A stretch of 13,510 nt of DNA from positions 3,812 through 17,321 of the forward strand of contig DCGN01000009.1 of NCBI GenBank assembly GCA_002315275.1, in the 5' to 3' direction. The position numbers were made by a program, and so were the translations under genes. This DNA is from Clostridiales bacterium UBA1777 (GTDB lineage: Bacteria > Bacillota > Clostridia > Oscillospirales > Oscillospiraceae). Position 1 is the first letter of the stretch. The number at the start of each line of letters is the position of its first letter. The notes beneath the pieces are model-generated. The model did not search any database and was not told where the DNA came from. It worked only from the letters and a program-made list of their open reading frames with translations. Positions 1-6,970 of the stretch are shown here, piece by piece.

Positions 1-13
1 ATTTAAAAATCTC

Positions 14-41
14 TTTACAATCGCGCAAAAAATGTTATACT
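14..41 (+). promoter_or_regulatory. Putative promoter for the first SGNH gene
   Basis: TTTACA at 14-19 and TATACT at 36-41 are separated by 16 bases, a fair match to a vegetative sigma-A promoter. It lies about 180 bases before the first coding region, which would give a leader of about 170 bases. A weaker alternative is TTGAAA at 58-63 with AATGAT 17 bases later. The match is by eye only. Confidence 0.45.
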
Positions 42-127
42 GGCAATATAGGCAATGTTGAAATATTCTGTGCTCTTGTAAATGATTTTTTCCGTAAGTA
101 ATAGCAAAAAACGAAGATGCTTTCTCG

Positions 128-184
128 AATTGCAGAAGATAAATATATAAAATAAAAAGTATTTTACTTTTTGTTTCCGCAATT
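128..184 (+). promoter_or_regulatory. Nested inverted repeats in the leader of the first SGNH gene
   Basis: An inner perfect 8-bp hairpin (AAAAAGTA at 154-161, loop TTT, TACTTTTT at 165-172) sits inside an outer 6-bp pair (AATTGC at 128-133 with GCAATT at 179-184). The structure ends 34 bases before the start codon and is followed by a T-run at about 199-204, just before the ribosome binding site. It could be a leader attenuator or simply an A/T-rich fold. No known riboswitch class is recognised. Confidence 0.3.
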
Positions 185-218
185 GCTCATAATAAACTTT
201 TTTGGGGAGGAAAACTAA

Positions 219-1586
219 ATGAAAAAAACATTCAAGCGTGTCATTACAATGGTTCTGTGCCTGGCTTTGGTGCTCTCTGTTTCTGCGTTTGCCATGGCAG
301 ACGATGCGGAATCCAAGGCCGAGATCGTCTTCTTCGGCGACAGCGTAACGCAGGCATGGGGATCTGATGATTTCTATTTCTGCCAGAGAGTTGCTGACGG
401 TCTCGGCATTGACAATTCAGTCTTTGTTACCGGCACAAGTAGTGGTGTTACTGTGGAAAAAGATGGGCGTACCACCAACATACTTGATGCAAAGCGTGTT
501 ATCTATGGCAACTCCGGTGTAAGAACCTACGAGGCTCTTATTGCTCTCGGCGCTGCTGAATATGACTCTACCGATACATACTACGCCGCCGTCTCCAGCG
601 AAGCCCAAACAATGGCAAATGAGGCCGTAAAAAACACCGTAAACTACGTTAAAGCCGTAAAGTCCGCAAAAACTATAGTTATCCAGACCGGCTCTGATGA
701 TGTCCTTTATTATGCTCAGATGCAGTCTAATCTGCTTGGTGCTCTTGGCAATATAGACAGTATGACAACCGATGATATTGCTGCAGTTCTTGGCGATTAT
801 GCCGCCTGCCTCGCTGAGGGATTTGCAAATTTCTCCAATGATTTCCCTACACTTATCGAGCGCGTTATGGAGCTCAAGTCCGAGGTCGGTCAGGTAATGG
901 GTAAGGATTATAATATAGTTGTTGTTGGTGCATATAATCCTGTTTTCGGTCTTAAAATCATCAATGAATCTGCTACCCCCGTCGGAGATCTCATTTCCGG
1001 AATCACGATTGCCATGAACGCCAAGTTCAATGAGTGGCAGGAGACTTACGGTTTCTGCTTTGCCGACATCGCTAACGTTGAGACCGGTGCAATGACTGGC
1101 GTAAATGATACTTTCATCGACTTTGCATCTATCAGTGTACATGACTCTTGTATTGCAACTCATCCCTCTTACACTGAAGGATACGATTATATTGCAAGAC
1201 AGGTTCTCGCAGCTCTGCCTCAGGAGAAGCCCGTCATCGACACCAACATCCGCATAGACCTCGGTTCTGTGAAATCTGTTTCTAAGGTAATCCTCGGAAC
1301 TGCCGTTCTCGGTAAGGACTCTTATAGCTTTGATCCCGAGACAAGAATTCTCACAGTCAAGACCCTTATTCCAAGCAGCACGCTCTTCACGGTAACCTCC
1401 GTCGGAAGTGACGGCCGCGTCTATATTGCAACATATCAGGTGTCTTATTCCATAAAAGACGGTTACTCTGCCTACCTCATGTATTCTACGGTTGACTTGG
1501 CAAGCACCGTGAGCATTGTCGCAAACAATGCCGCGAAGGTCGGTAAGGCTGCCATATCTGCAATAAAGGGTCTGTTTGCAAGGTAA
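219..1586 (+). CDS. Secreted SGNH/GDSL-type hydrolase-like protein (cassette 1)
   Basis: A 455-residue protein, probably exported and then cleaved. It has a classical signal peptide: KK/KR at the start, a hydrophobic core at about residues 9-25 and a likely cut after AMA near 27. Block I is GDSV at 40-43 with nucleophile Ser42. Block II is NSG at 98-100. Block III reads GSDD at 158-161 where the family has GxND, so the usual Asn is Asp. The catalytic His is probably H315 (THPSYTEGYDYIA), but the Asp expected three residues before it is Ile312. Esterase or acyltransferase activity is therefore uncertain. After about 340 comes a beta-rich region, then an amphipathic cationic C-terminal helix (about 430-455). 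The start is supported by GGGGAGG just upstream. It is followed by an adenylating enzyme and is a distant paralogue of the gene at 5407-6738. The substrate is unknown. Confidence 0.85.
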   Translation: MKKTFKRVITMVLCLALVLSVSAFAMADDAESKAEIVFFGDSVTQAWGSDDFYFCQRVADGLGIDNSVFVTGTSSGVTVEKDGRTTNILDAKRVIYGNSGVRTYEALIALGAAEYDSTDTYYAAVSSEAQTMANEAVKNTVNYVKAVKSAKTIVIQTGSDDVLYYAQMQSNLLGALGNIDSMTTDDIAAVLGDYAACLAEGFANFSNDFPTLIERVMELKSEVGQVMGKDYNIVVVGAYNPVFGLKIINESATPVGDLISGITIAMNAKFNEWQETYGFCFADIANVETGAMTGVNDTFIDFASISVHDSCIATHPSYTEGYDYIARQVLAALPQEKPVIDTNIRIDLGSVKSVSKVILGTAVLGKDSYSFDPETRILTVKTLIPSSTLFTVTSVGSDGRVYIATYQVSYSIKDGYSAYLMYSTVDLASTVSIVANNAAKVGKAAISAIKGLFAR

Positions 1587-1622
1587 ACTGCCGCTCATCG
1601 CTCTGCATTGAGCTTTACAAAT

Positions 1623-1669
1623 AGCCGTGTATTGGATTGTTAAGTCATAGTAGCAACTGATACACGGCT
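1623..1669 (+). terminator. Hairpin between the first SGNH and ligase genes
   Basis: AGCCGTGTAT at 1623-1632 pairs perfectly with ATACACGGCT at 1660-1669 across a 27-base loop. There is no strong T-run after it (TGATTAATT), so it may be a weak terminator, an attenuator or an mRNA-stabilising stem rather than a full stop. A hairpin also lies at the matching junction of the mirrored cassette (5349-5382). Confidence 0.35.
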
Positions 1670-1738
1670 TGATTAATTCAGCAATATGATGACTAACTCT
1701 CTGTGAATAAATTAATAATCTTTGGGTGTAATATTGTT

Positions 1739-3445
1739 ATGGATCATTTGACTTCGGCCTTCAGCGCATCTGATAGGCCATGGCTACAGCACTATACTGA
1801 AAAAGAGATAAACGCTCCGCTGCCTCATGGTTCGCTTTACGAATACATGCACAGCCGCAATGCTGACAGAATGGATGCCCCTGCGATCACATTTATGGGG
1901 TGCACCATTACCCACCGTCAATTTGATGATAAGATTACAGCTTGTGCACGCGCGCTTGTTGCAAGTGGGGTATCAAAGGGTGATATTATCAGCATCTGTA
2001 TGCTCACCGCCCCCGAGGCTCTTATTCTTCTTTATGCGGCAAACCGTATCGGCGCAATATGCAGCTTCATCGTTTTTAACGCAACTGAAGCCGATATTCG
2101 CCGTCAGATCATTGAAGCCGAAAGTCGTATTGTATTCACTGTTGATCTCGCCTCTGAAAAGATACATAATGCCATTCAGGGAACATCTGTTGAAAAAACG
2201 GTCGTCGTGCCTCTTTCCTGCTCGATGTCACCTCTTATGCGCATAGCAGTAAATTTAAAAAGGCGTAATTCATATTCTCCCGCAGACTTCATCCCTTGGA
2301 AAACATTTCTTATGAACGGCAAAGATTGCCATCTTCCCGAGATTTATATTGACGAAAACGATATTGCATTACTTGAGTATACCAGCGGAACTACAGGCGA
2401 ATCAAAGGGTGCAATGCTGTCAAATCTGGCAATCAACTCCGCGGCTTTTAACTACACTCAGACAAGTAAGGTTTTGGAGTTCCACGACGGAGAAACGTTT
2501 TTGTGTATCGTCGTTCCGTTCTTCTCCTTCGGCCTTATTACCACTATGATAATGCCGTTATGCACAAGGCTTCATCTTATACTCAGTCCTGACCCTTCTC
2601 CCGAAAACATGCCTCAAAAGATCATAAAATATAAGCCTAATCACTTTGTCAGCGGATCTCTGCATATAGATGCCATAATCAAAAATCCGAAGATCAATAA
2701 AATGGATTTATCATTTTTAAGCACAGCAGGCTATGGTGGAGAAAAGATTGATGCCCATTGGGAGCAAACTGTGAGCGAATTTTTCTTCTCTCACGGTATG
2801 ACGCACGAGCTTCAAAACGGTTATGGCATGACCGAAGTAAGCGGAAGCTTTTGTACTACCACGCATAAAACAAAGTTTATGATCCCGTTTGCTAAAAATA
2901 ACGTCATGATAACCGATATTGACACAGACGAACCGCTCGGTTTTGATCAGGAAGGTCAGATCTGTTTAAGCGGCCCCAGCCTCATGGCAGGCTATTTCAA
3001 GCGTCCTGAAGCGACCGCCGAAGTCATGTTTGAAAAAGACGGCGTAAAATGGCTGAAAACCGGTGATCTCGGAAAGGTTTCTTCCGATGGCTCGTTTTCC
3101 GTTACAGGCAGGTTGAAAAGGATTCTCTATTCCGTCGGCGAAAACGGAGTATACCGTATTTTCCCGATGAAAGTAGAAGCGGTCATTTGCTCATGCAGTG
3201 ATGTCGCATATTGCGGCGTTGTCGGCCGAAAGGATAAAAACAAGGGTTTTCTGCTTATTGCGTACATAGTTTTGAAGGATCCAAATGCAGACCGAAATGC
3301 CGTAGCCGAAAAGCTTAAATCGATCTGTGAAGATAATCTCAGCGCAACTTCCCTGCCGAATGAATATAATTTCATTGATGCTATGCCCACAACAAGGGCC
3401 GGCAAGATTGACTTTAATAAGCTTGAAATGATGGCTAATTCGTAA
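1739..3445 (+). CDS. Class I adenylate-forming enzyme, acyl-CoA synthetase-like (cassette 1)
   Basis: A 568-residue cytoplasmic enzyme of the ANL superfamily, expected to activate a carboxylic acid with ATP to an acyl-adenylate and pass it to a thiol, usually CoA. The phosphate-binding loop is TSGTTGESKG at about 215-224; the usual Pro before Lys is Ser. YGMTE follows at 362-366, TGD at 441-443, the hinge GRLKR at 457-461, and the C-terminal catalytic lysine in AGKIDF is K556. Full length for an acyl-CoA synthetase. An in-frame GTG lies at 1703, but it has no ribosome binding site and adds 12 residues with no match in the sister protein. The ATG at 1739 has a weak GGGTG upstream and is preferred. 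It follows the SGNH gene by 152 bases, probably co-transcribed at least in part. Substrate is not readable from sequence: fatty, aromatic or other acids are all possible. Visibly A/T-richer than its mirrored paralogue at 3597-5315. Confidence 0.87.
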   Translation: MDHLTSAFSASDRPWLQHYTEKEINAPLPHGSLYEYMHSRNADRMDAPAITFMGCTITHRQFDDKITACARALVASGVSKGDIISICMLTAPEALILLYAANRIGAICSFIVFNATEADIRRQIIEAESRIVFTVDLASEKIHNAIQGTSVEKTVVVPLSCSMSPLMRIAVNLKRRNSYSPADFIPWKTFLMNGKDCHLPEIYIDENDIALLEYTSGTTGESKGAMLSNLAINSAAFNYTQTSKVLEFHDGETFLCIVVPFFSFGLITTMIMPLCTRLHLILSPDPSPENMPQKIIKYKPNHFVSGSLHIDAIIKNPKINKMDLSFLSTAGYGGEKIDAHWEQTVSEFFFSHGMTHELQNGYGMTEVSGSFCTTTHKTKFMIPFAKNNVMITDIDTDEPLGFDQEGQICLSGPSLMAGYFKRPEATAEVMFEKDGVKWLKTGDLGKVSSDGSFSVTGRLKRILYSVGENGVYRIFPMKVEAVICSCSDVAYCGVVGRKDKNKGFLLIAYIVLKDPNADRNAVAEKLKSICEDNLSATSLPNEYNFIDAMPTTRAGKIDFNKLEMMANS

Positions 3446-3504
3446 TTTTCATTCACTTATTTCTCCGCATCTATCTGTTTCTTGATTTATTGGCAAATTT
3501 TACG

Positions 3505-3538
3505 AACGGCGCAGCTTTTACTGCGCCGTTTTCTCTTT
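3505..3538 (+). terminator. Intrinsic terminator for the rightward cassette
   Basis: AACGGCGCAG (3505-3514) and CTGCGCCGTT (3521-3530) form a perfect 10-bp stem with a six-base loop. The stem runs into a T-rich tail (TTTTCTCTTT). It lies 60 bases after the stop of the ligase gene on the same strand. Confidence 0.85.
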
Positions 3539-3540
3539 GT

Positions 3541-3577
3541 GGCAAAGAGCACCCCGGTTCAGTCTGAACCGGGGTGC
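3541..3577 (-). terminator. Intrinsic terminator for the leftward cassette
   Basis: GCACCCCGGTTCA (3549-3561) pairs perfectly over 13 bp with 3565-3577, leaving a three-base loop. Read leftwards, the G/C-rich stem is followed by TCTTTGCC. It sits 20 bases beyond the stop of the leftward ligase. A small 7-bp palindrome (CTCTTTG at 3533-3539, CAAAGAG at 3543-3549) bridges this terminator and the opposing one. Confidence 0.75.
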
Positions 3578-3596
3578 ATCTTAATACGGCTTAGAG

Positions 3597-5315
3597 TTAT
3601 CCTTTTACAGCCTTGTCGGCGCGGCGTTCAAGCTCCTTGAAGTCCACCTTGCCTATAGGCGTGAGCGGCATTTTGTCAATGCATGCGTAATACTTAGGCC
3701 ACATATAGCTGACAACGTTTTCCTCGCAGATAGCCTTTGCTTCGGCGGCTACCTGCTCGGCCGACTTCGTGCAGCCTTCTACGAGCGTGAAGAATGCGTA
3801 CGGGGTCTTGCCCTGAACCTCGCCTATTGCATCTACGCCAACAACAGTGCATTCGCTTATATCGGCACACTTTGTTATGCCTTCCTCAATAACGCTCGGG
3901 AATATTTTATAGCCTGTAGTGTCCGGGAACATACGCTTGAGTCTGCCCATGATGTAGACGAAGCCATCCTCGTCCATATACCCCAGATCGCCCGTATGTA
4001 CCCATGTAAGACCGTCGGCGTGCTTGCGGAGAATATTTGCGGTCTCTTCGGGCTGATTGTAATATCCCATCATTACAGTGGGACCGGTTATGCATATTTC
4101 GCCCTGCTGCCCCATCTCTAACTCATCTCCGGTCTCTGGGTCAAAAGCAGCAATGAGGAAATCCGCATGCGGAATACCGACCGAGCCGGGACGGTTAACA
4201 TCGAGGAAGCAGGCGGTCGACACAGCGGAAAGCTCCGTCATACCGTAGCCCTTGGTGAGCGGATACTTTGCACCGCGAGCCATAAGCCAATCGCTGACGC
4301 GCTTTTCATTTTCAAGTGATATGCTGTCGCCGCCCGCGCAGGCGTTCTTGAAGCAGGACAGATCTGCCTTCTTCATGCGCTTATCATTGATGAGCACGAG
4401 GAAATAGGAGGGTGTACCTGCAATATTCTGCGGCCGGTGCTTAAGGATAAGCTTGCCGAAATCCTTGGGGTCAAACGAGGGGATAAGCACTGATATCTGA
4501 TCGCTGCAAACGGGAAGGTGTATGCCGTAGCCGAAGCCGTAAGCCACGAACGGAGGCATAATATCAAGGAATTTGTCGCTTGAGCCGTGGATATTATGCA
4601 TCAGGCTCTTATGGTATTGGAAGGAAACAGCATTGATGTTATCATGGCTGAGCATAACGGACTTTGCTCTGCCCGTTGTGCCGCCGGTGTGAACGATTAT
4701 GCAGCAGGAATCATGATGGCCGTGCAGATATTCGACCTTGCAGTCCTTGCCCTGTTCGATGAAATCGCCCCAATAGATAAAGCCCTCGGGCATATTCTTT
4801 TTCATCGGGTTTTTCAGCAGATATCCGAAGTGAAGCAGCTTGGGGAGCGACTCTGCAGGAGACAGCATGACCACATCCTTAACGTTCGTACCCTTGACCG
4901 CTTCTATAACCTTATCGTACATAACATCAACGGCAAGCACGAATTTAGCGTCAACTTCCTTGATGAAATCGCGGATACCGTCTGCACTGTATCGCGGGTC
5001 TATCATGTTAGGCACTGCGCCGAGAAGGCACAGGCCGTAGAAGGTATAGACTATTTCCGGCGTGGTAGGTGCGACGACTATAACAAAGTCACCCTTTTTT
5101 ACTCCCCTCGCAGCATAGGCATTAGCCGCCTTGCAGGCATTGTCATATATATCCTGCAGCGTAAAGATACGGTCATAATAGTTTAAAGCCGGATGATCCA
5201 TTCTGCCTTCATTGCGCCAGAGGAAATAATCCAAAACCGTCTTTTGGGGCATTATCCTTGTAATAAGCTCGGGGTCAGCATACTTCAGCCATGGCTTCGT
5301 CTGTGTTGCTTTCAT
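3597..5315 (-). CDS. Class I adenylate-forming enzyme, acyl-CoA synthetase-like (cassette 2)
   Basis: A 572-residue ANL-superfamily enzyme, predicted to make an acyl-adenylate from ATP and an acid and transfer it to a thiol such as CoA. The phosphate loop is TGGTTGRAKS at 210-219, which departs from the usual TSGTTGxPKG at three positions. YGMTE is at 357-361, TGD at 441-443, GRLKR at 457-461 and the catalytic lysine in IGKVDF at K556. The last three landmarks fall at the same residue numbers as in the paralogue at 1739-3445, and both have an unusual GRLKR hinge followed by a variable loop and IFP. The start has a clear AAGGAA ribosome binding site. It lies 91 bases after the leftward SGNH gene and converges on the other cassette. 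No carrier-protein or condensing-enzyme domain is fused, so it is a free-standing ligase. Substrate unknown. Confidence 0.88.
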   Translation of the reverse strand: MKATQTKPWLKYADPELITRIMPQKTVLDYFLWRNEGRMDHPALNYYDRIFTLQDIYDNACKAANAYAARGVKKGDFVIVVAPTTPEIVYTFYGLCLLGAVPNMIDPRYSADGIRDFIKEVDAKFVLAVDVMYDKVIEAVKGTNVKDVVMLSPAESLPKLLHFGYLLKNPMKKNMPEGFIYWGDFIEQGKDCKVEYLHGHHDSCCIIVHTGGTTGRAKSVMLSHDNINAVSFQYHKSLMHNIHGSSDKFLDIMPPFVAYGFGYGIHLPVCSDQISVLIPSFDPKDFGKLILKHRPQNIAGTPSYFLVLINDKRMKKADLSCFKNACAGGDSISLENEKRVSDWLMARGAKYPLTKGYGMTELSAVSTACFLDVNRPGSVGIPHADFLIAAFDPETGDELEMGQQGEICITGPTVMMGYYNQPEETANILRKHADGLTWVHTGDLGYMDEDGFVYIMGRLKRMFPDTTGYKIFPSVIEEGITKCADISECTVVGVDAIGEVQGKTPYAFFTLVEGCTKSAEQVAAEAKAICEENVVSYMWPKYYACIDKMPLTPIGKVDFKELERRADKAVKG

Positions 5316-5348
5316 TCATTTTTCCTTCCAGAATCAGTTATATTAACC

Positions 5349-5382
5349 CAATTCTGCGAGCCCTTTCAGGCTCGCAGAATTG
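5349..5382 (-). terminator. Strong hairpin between the leftward SGNH and ligase genes
   Basis: A perfect 14-bp inverted repeat (5349-5362 with 5369-5382) has a six-base loop and a GCGAGCC core. Read leftwards it lies 25 bases after the SGNH stop and about 33 bases before the ligase start. The downstream side (GGTTAATATAAC) lacks a proper T-run, so complete termination is doubtful. Partial termination or protection of the upstream mRNA end would lower ligase relative to hydrolase expression. Confidence 0.5.
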
Positions 5383-5406
5383 ATAATTTTAAGTTTGATT
5401 ATCAGT

Positions 5407-6738
5407 TTAATTTGCGCACACGGCATTGCTCATTTCGGAAACGATACCGTTCTTATAATCCATAACTGCGCACACCTTATAGTAGTAATTGCTATACAGC
5501 GACAAGCCGTCATAGAAAGTAGTCCTGCATGTTGAGCCGATGTATTGGTAATCTCCATCCTCGGAGGTGCTTCTATATACACGGTACATTGCAGCTCCGT
5601 CAAGCTTGTTCCACGAGAGGATGTTCTTTTTCAGAACAGTGGACTTTCTGACAGATACTTCAGGGGCAGAAACGTGCTTATCTTTAAATGCGGAAATGAT
5701 CTGATCTGCAATATAAGCGTGTCCCTTATCAGTTGCGTGCATCATCTTTACGAATGAAAGCGCGGTATTGACTATATCATTGCTTTCAAGGTCAAGTACG
5801 CTTGCGCTCTGAGTTTCAGCAAACGTCACATCGACATATGTATATTCGGAAAGCGCCGGGCATTCAAAGCGCAGATATGCGTTAACCGCTGCAGTACGCA
5901 GATCCATAGAAGATACAAGGCTGAGGAATGTGCCGTTGTCGGTCGTGTAAGAGATATCTGCAGGGTTAAACATACCCAGAACATAAATATCAGCGTCTTT
6001 GTTGAGCTTGCGTACCTCTTCTATGACCAGAGGCATATTTCTCTTGAATCTTTCAAAATTGACGGCAAGATTTACCTCGAACTCTGCCATATACTGTCCC
6101 AGACAGCCTGCAAAATCAAGTGCGGAAAACAGCTTGTCAACAAAAGAATCGAAGTCGTTAATGTCAGACATATCGAGCTCATATATTTTGTCAAGCAAGT
6201 CCGGATGGTCAAGATAAATCTTATACAAAGCATATGTGAAAATATCGTTAGATCCGAAATCAATTGTAATTACATCAGCGGTTTTTATTGCTTCACGTAT
6301 TGATGCCTTCCAATCATCATTGAAATTGATGTTTGTAAAGTCGAGCGAATTACGAAGGAAAAACCCGGCATATCCGTCATAACTCTCGTCTGTCAAGAAA
6401 TAAGCATATGCATCATTTTCCCCAATCATGGCGAGGAACTCATCTGTACGCCAACCGCAATATGAGTATGAATTGAAAACCGTGTCATCGCCGAGTGCTG
6501 AAGCAACATAATCAGCATAGCAACCTGAGATGCGGTGTCCATCCTCAATATAATACGCTCCGCCCTGATAGGCAAGAGCAAGCTCGGTATAGGCATCCAG
6601 CCCATATCCTGCGGCGTTACTGTCTCCGAGAACGGTGTATACTTTAGTTTCTTCTGCCAATGCGGGGATCGCCAGTACTCCGAGTATGATAACCAACGCA
6701 AGGATCATGGACACGCTTTTTTTAAATGCTCTGCTCAT
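5407..6738 (-). CDS. Secreted SGNH/GDSL-type hydrolase with C-terminal Fn3-like domain (cassette 2)
   Basis: A 443-residue exported protein, likely an esterase, lipase or acyltransferase of the SGNH family. The signal peptide has basic residues at 3-7, a hydrophobic core at about 9-27 and a probable cut after ALA near 28. Block I is GDSN at 38-41 (Ser40). Block III is GSND at 162-165, canonical. The likely catalytic His is H334 in MMHATDKGHAYIA; the residue three before it is Lys331, not Asp. Residues about 360-443 (SWNKLDGAAMYRVYRS, YYYKVCAVM) look like a fibronectin type III domain, common in secreted Firmicutes carbohydrate-active enzymes. The frame is open to 6834, but ATG 6738 has GAGAAGGAG before it and begins the signal peptide, while a consensus promoter lies inside the longer frame. 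Distant paralogue of the gene at 219-1586. Substrate unknown. Confidence 0.88.
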   Translation of the reverse strand: MSRAFKKSVSMILALVIILGVLAIPALAEETKVYTVLGDSNAAGYGLDAYTELALAYQGGAYYIEDGHRISGCYADYVASALGDDTVFNSYSYCGWRTDEFLAMIGENDAYAYFLTDESYDGYAGFFLRNSLDFTNINFNDDWKASIREAIKTADVITIDFGSNDIFTYALYKIYLDHPDLLDKIYELDMSDINDFDSFVDKLFSALDFAGCLGQYMAEFEVNLAVNFERFKRNMPLVIEEVRKLNKDADIYVLGMFNPADISYTTDNGTFLSLVSSMDLRTAAVNAYLRFECPALSEYTYVDVTFAETQSASVLDLESNDIVNTALSFVKMMHATDKGHAYIADQIISAFKDKHVSAPEVSVRKSTVLKKNILSWNKLDGAAMYRVYRSTSEDGDYQYIGSTCRTTFYDGLSLYSNYYYKVCAVMDYKNGIVSEMSNAVCAN

Positions 6739-6813
6739 CGTTGTTCTCCTTCTCGCTATTCTGCATCTTGGGCGCAACCCGTTGTTGTAACCGTTTGCAA
6801 CTTTGCGTCTCTG

Positions 6814-6842
6814 ATTATACATCACAGCAAGCATTTCGTCAA
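6814..6842 (-). promoter_or_regulatory. Consensus promoter for the leftward SGNH gene
   Basis: Read leftwards, TTGACG (6837-6842) and a perfect TATAAT (6814-6819) are exactly 17 bases apart. Transcription would start near 6807, about 70 bases before ATG 6738. This excludes translation from the open-frame Met at 6834 and fixes the shorter start. Confidence 0.85.
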
Positions 6843-6910
6843 TAGTTGTCTTCTATTTGATACCAAAAAGCTCATCCGATATCTTCTCGTTTATTTTATT
6901 CTTATTGTTG

Positions 6911-6953
6911 GCAAAAAGCAAGAGCTTCTGAACCGTTTTTTGCTCAGAAGCTC
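6911..6953 (-). terminator. Intrinsic terminator of the GntR-ABC operon
   Basis: GAGCTTCTGA (6922-6931) and TCAGAAGCTC (6944-6953) form a perfect 10-bp stem with a 12-base loop. Read leftwards the stem is followed by TTGCTTTTTGCC. It lies 18 bases past the permease stop. Confidence 0.8.
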
Positions 6954-6970
6954 ACATTTCTTTGATTTGG

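Noticed and set aside
417..1598. Long 393-residue open frame on the minus strand opposite the first SGNH gene
   Set aside because: It is antisense to a gene with a signal peptide, SGNH blocks and a strong ribosome binding site. Its translation shows no family pattern and it runs past the end of the sense gene.
1703..1738. GTG start for the first ligase, adding 12 residues
   Set aside because: No Shine-Dalgarno sequence precedes it and the extra residues have no counterpart in the sister ligase. The ATG at 1739 is preferred, though its own ribosome binding site is weak.
6739..6834. N-terminal extension of the leftward SGNH protein by 32 residues
   Set aside because: A TTGACG-17-TATAAT promoter lies within the extension, the Met at 6738 has a strong ribosome binding site, and the signal peptide begins there.
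1..6900. Composite transposon suggested by the inverted gene arrangement
   Set aside because: No transposase gene, long terminal inverted repeats or target-site duplication is seen, and the two gene pairs are too diverged at DNA level to be a recent inverted duplication.
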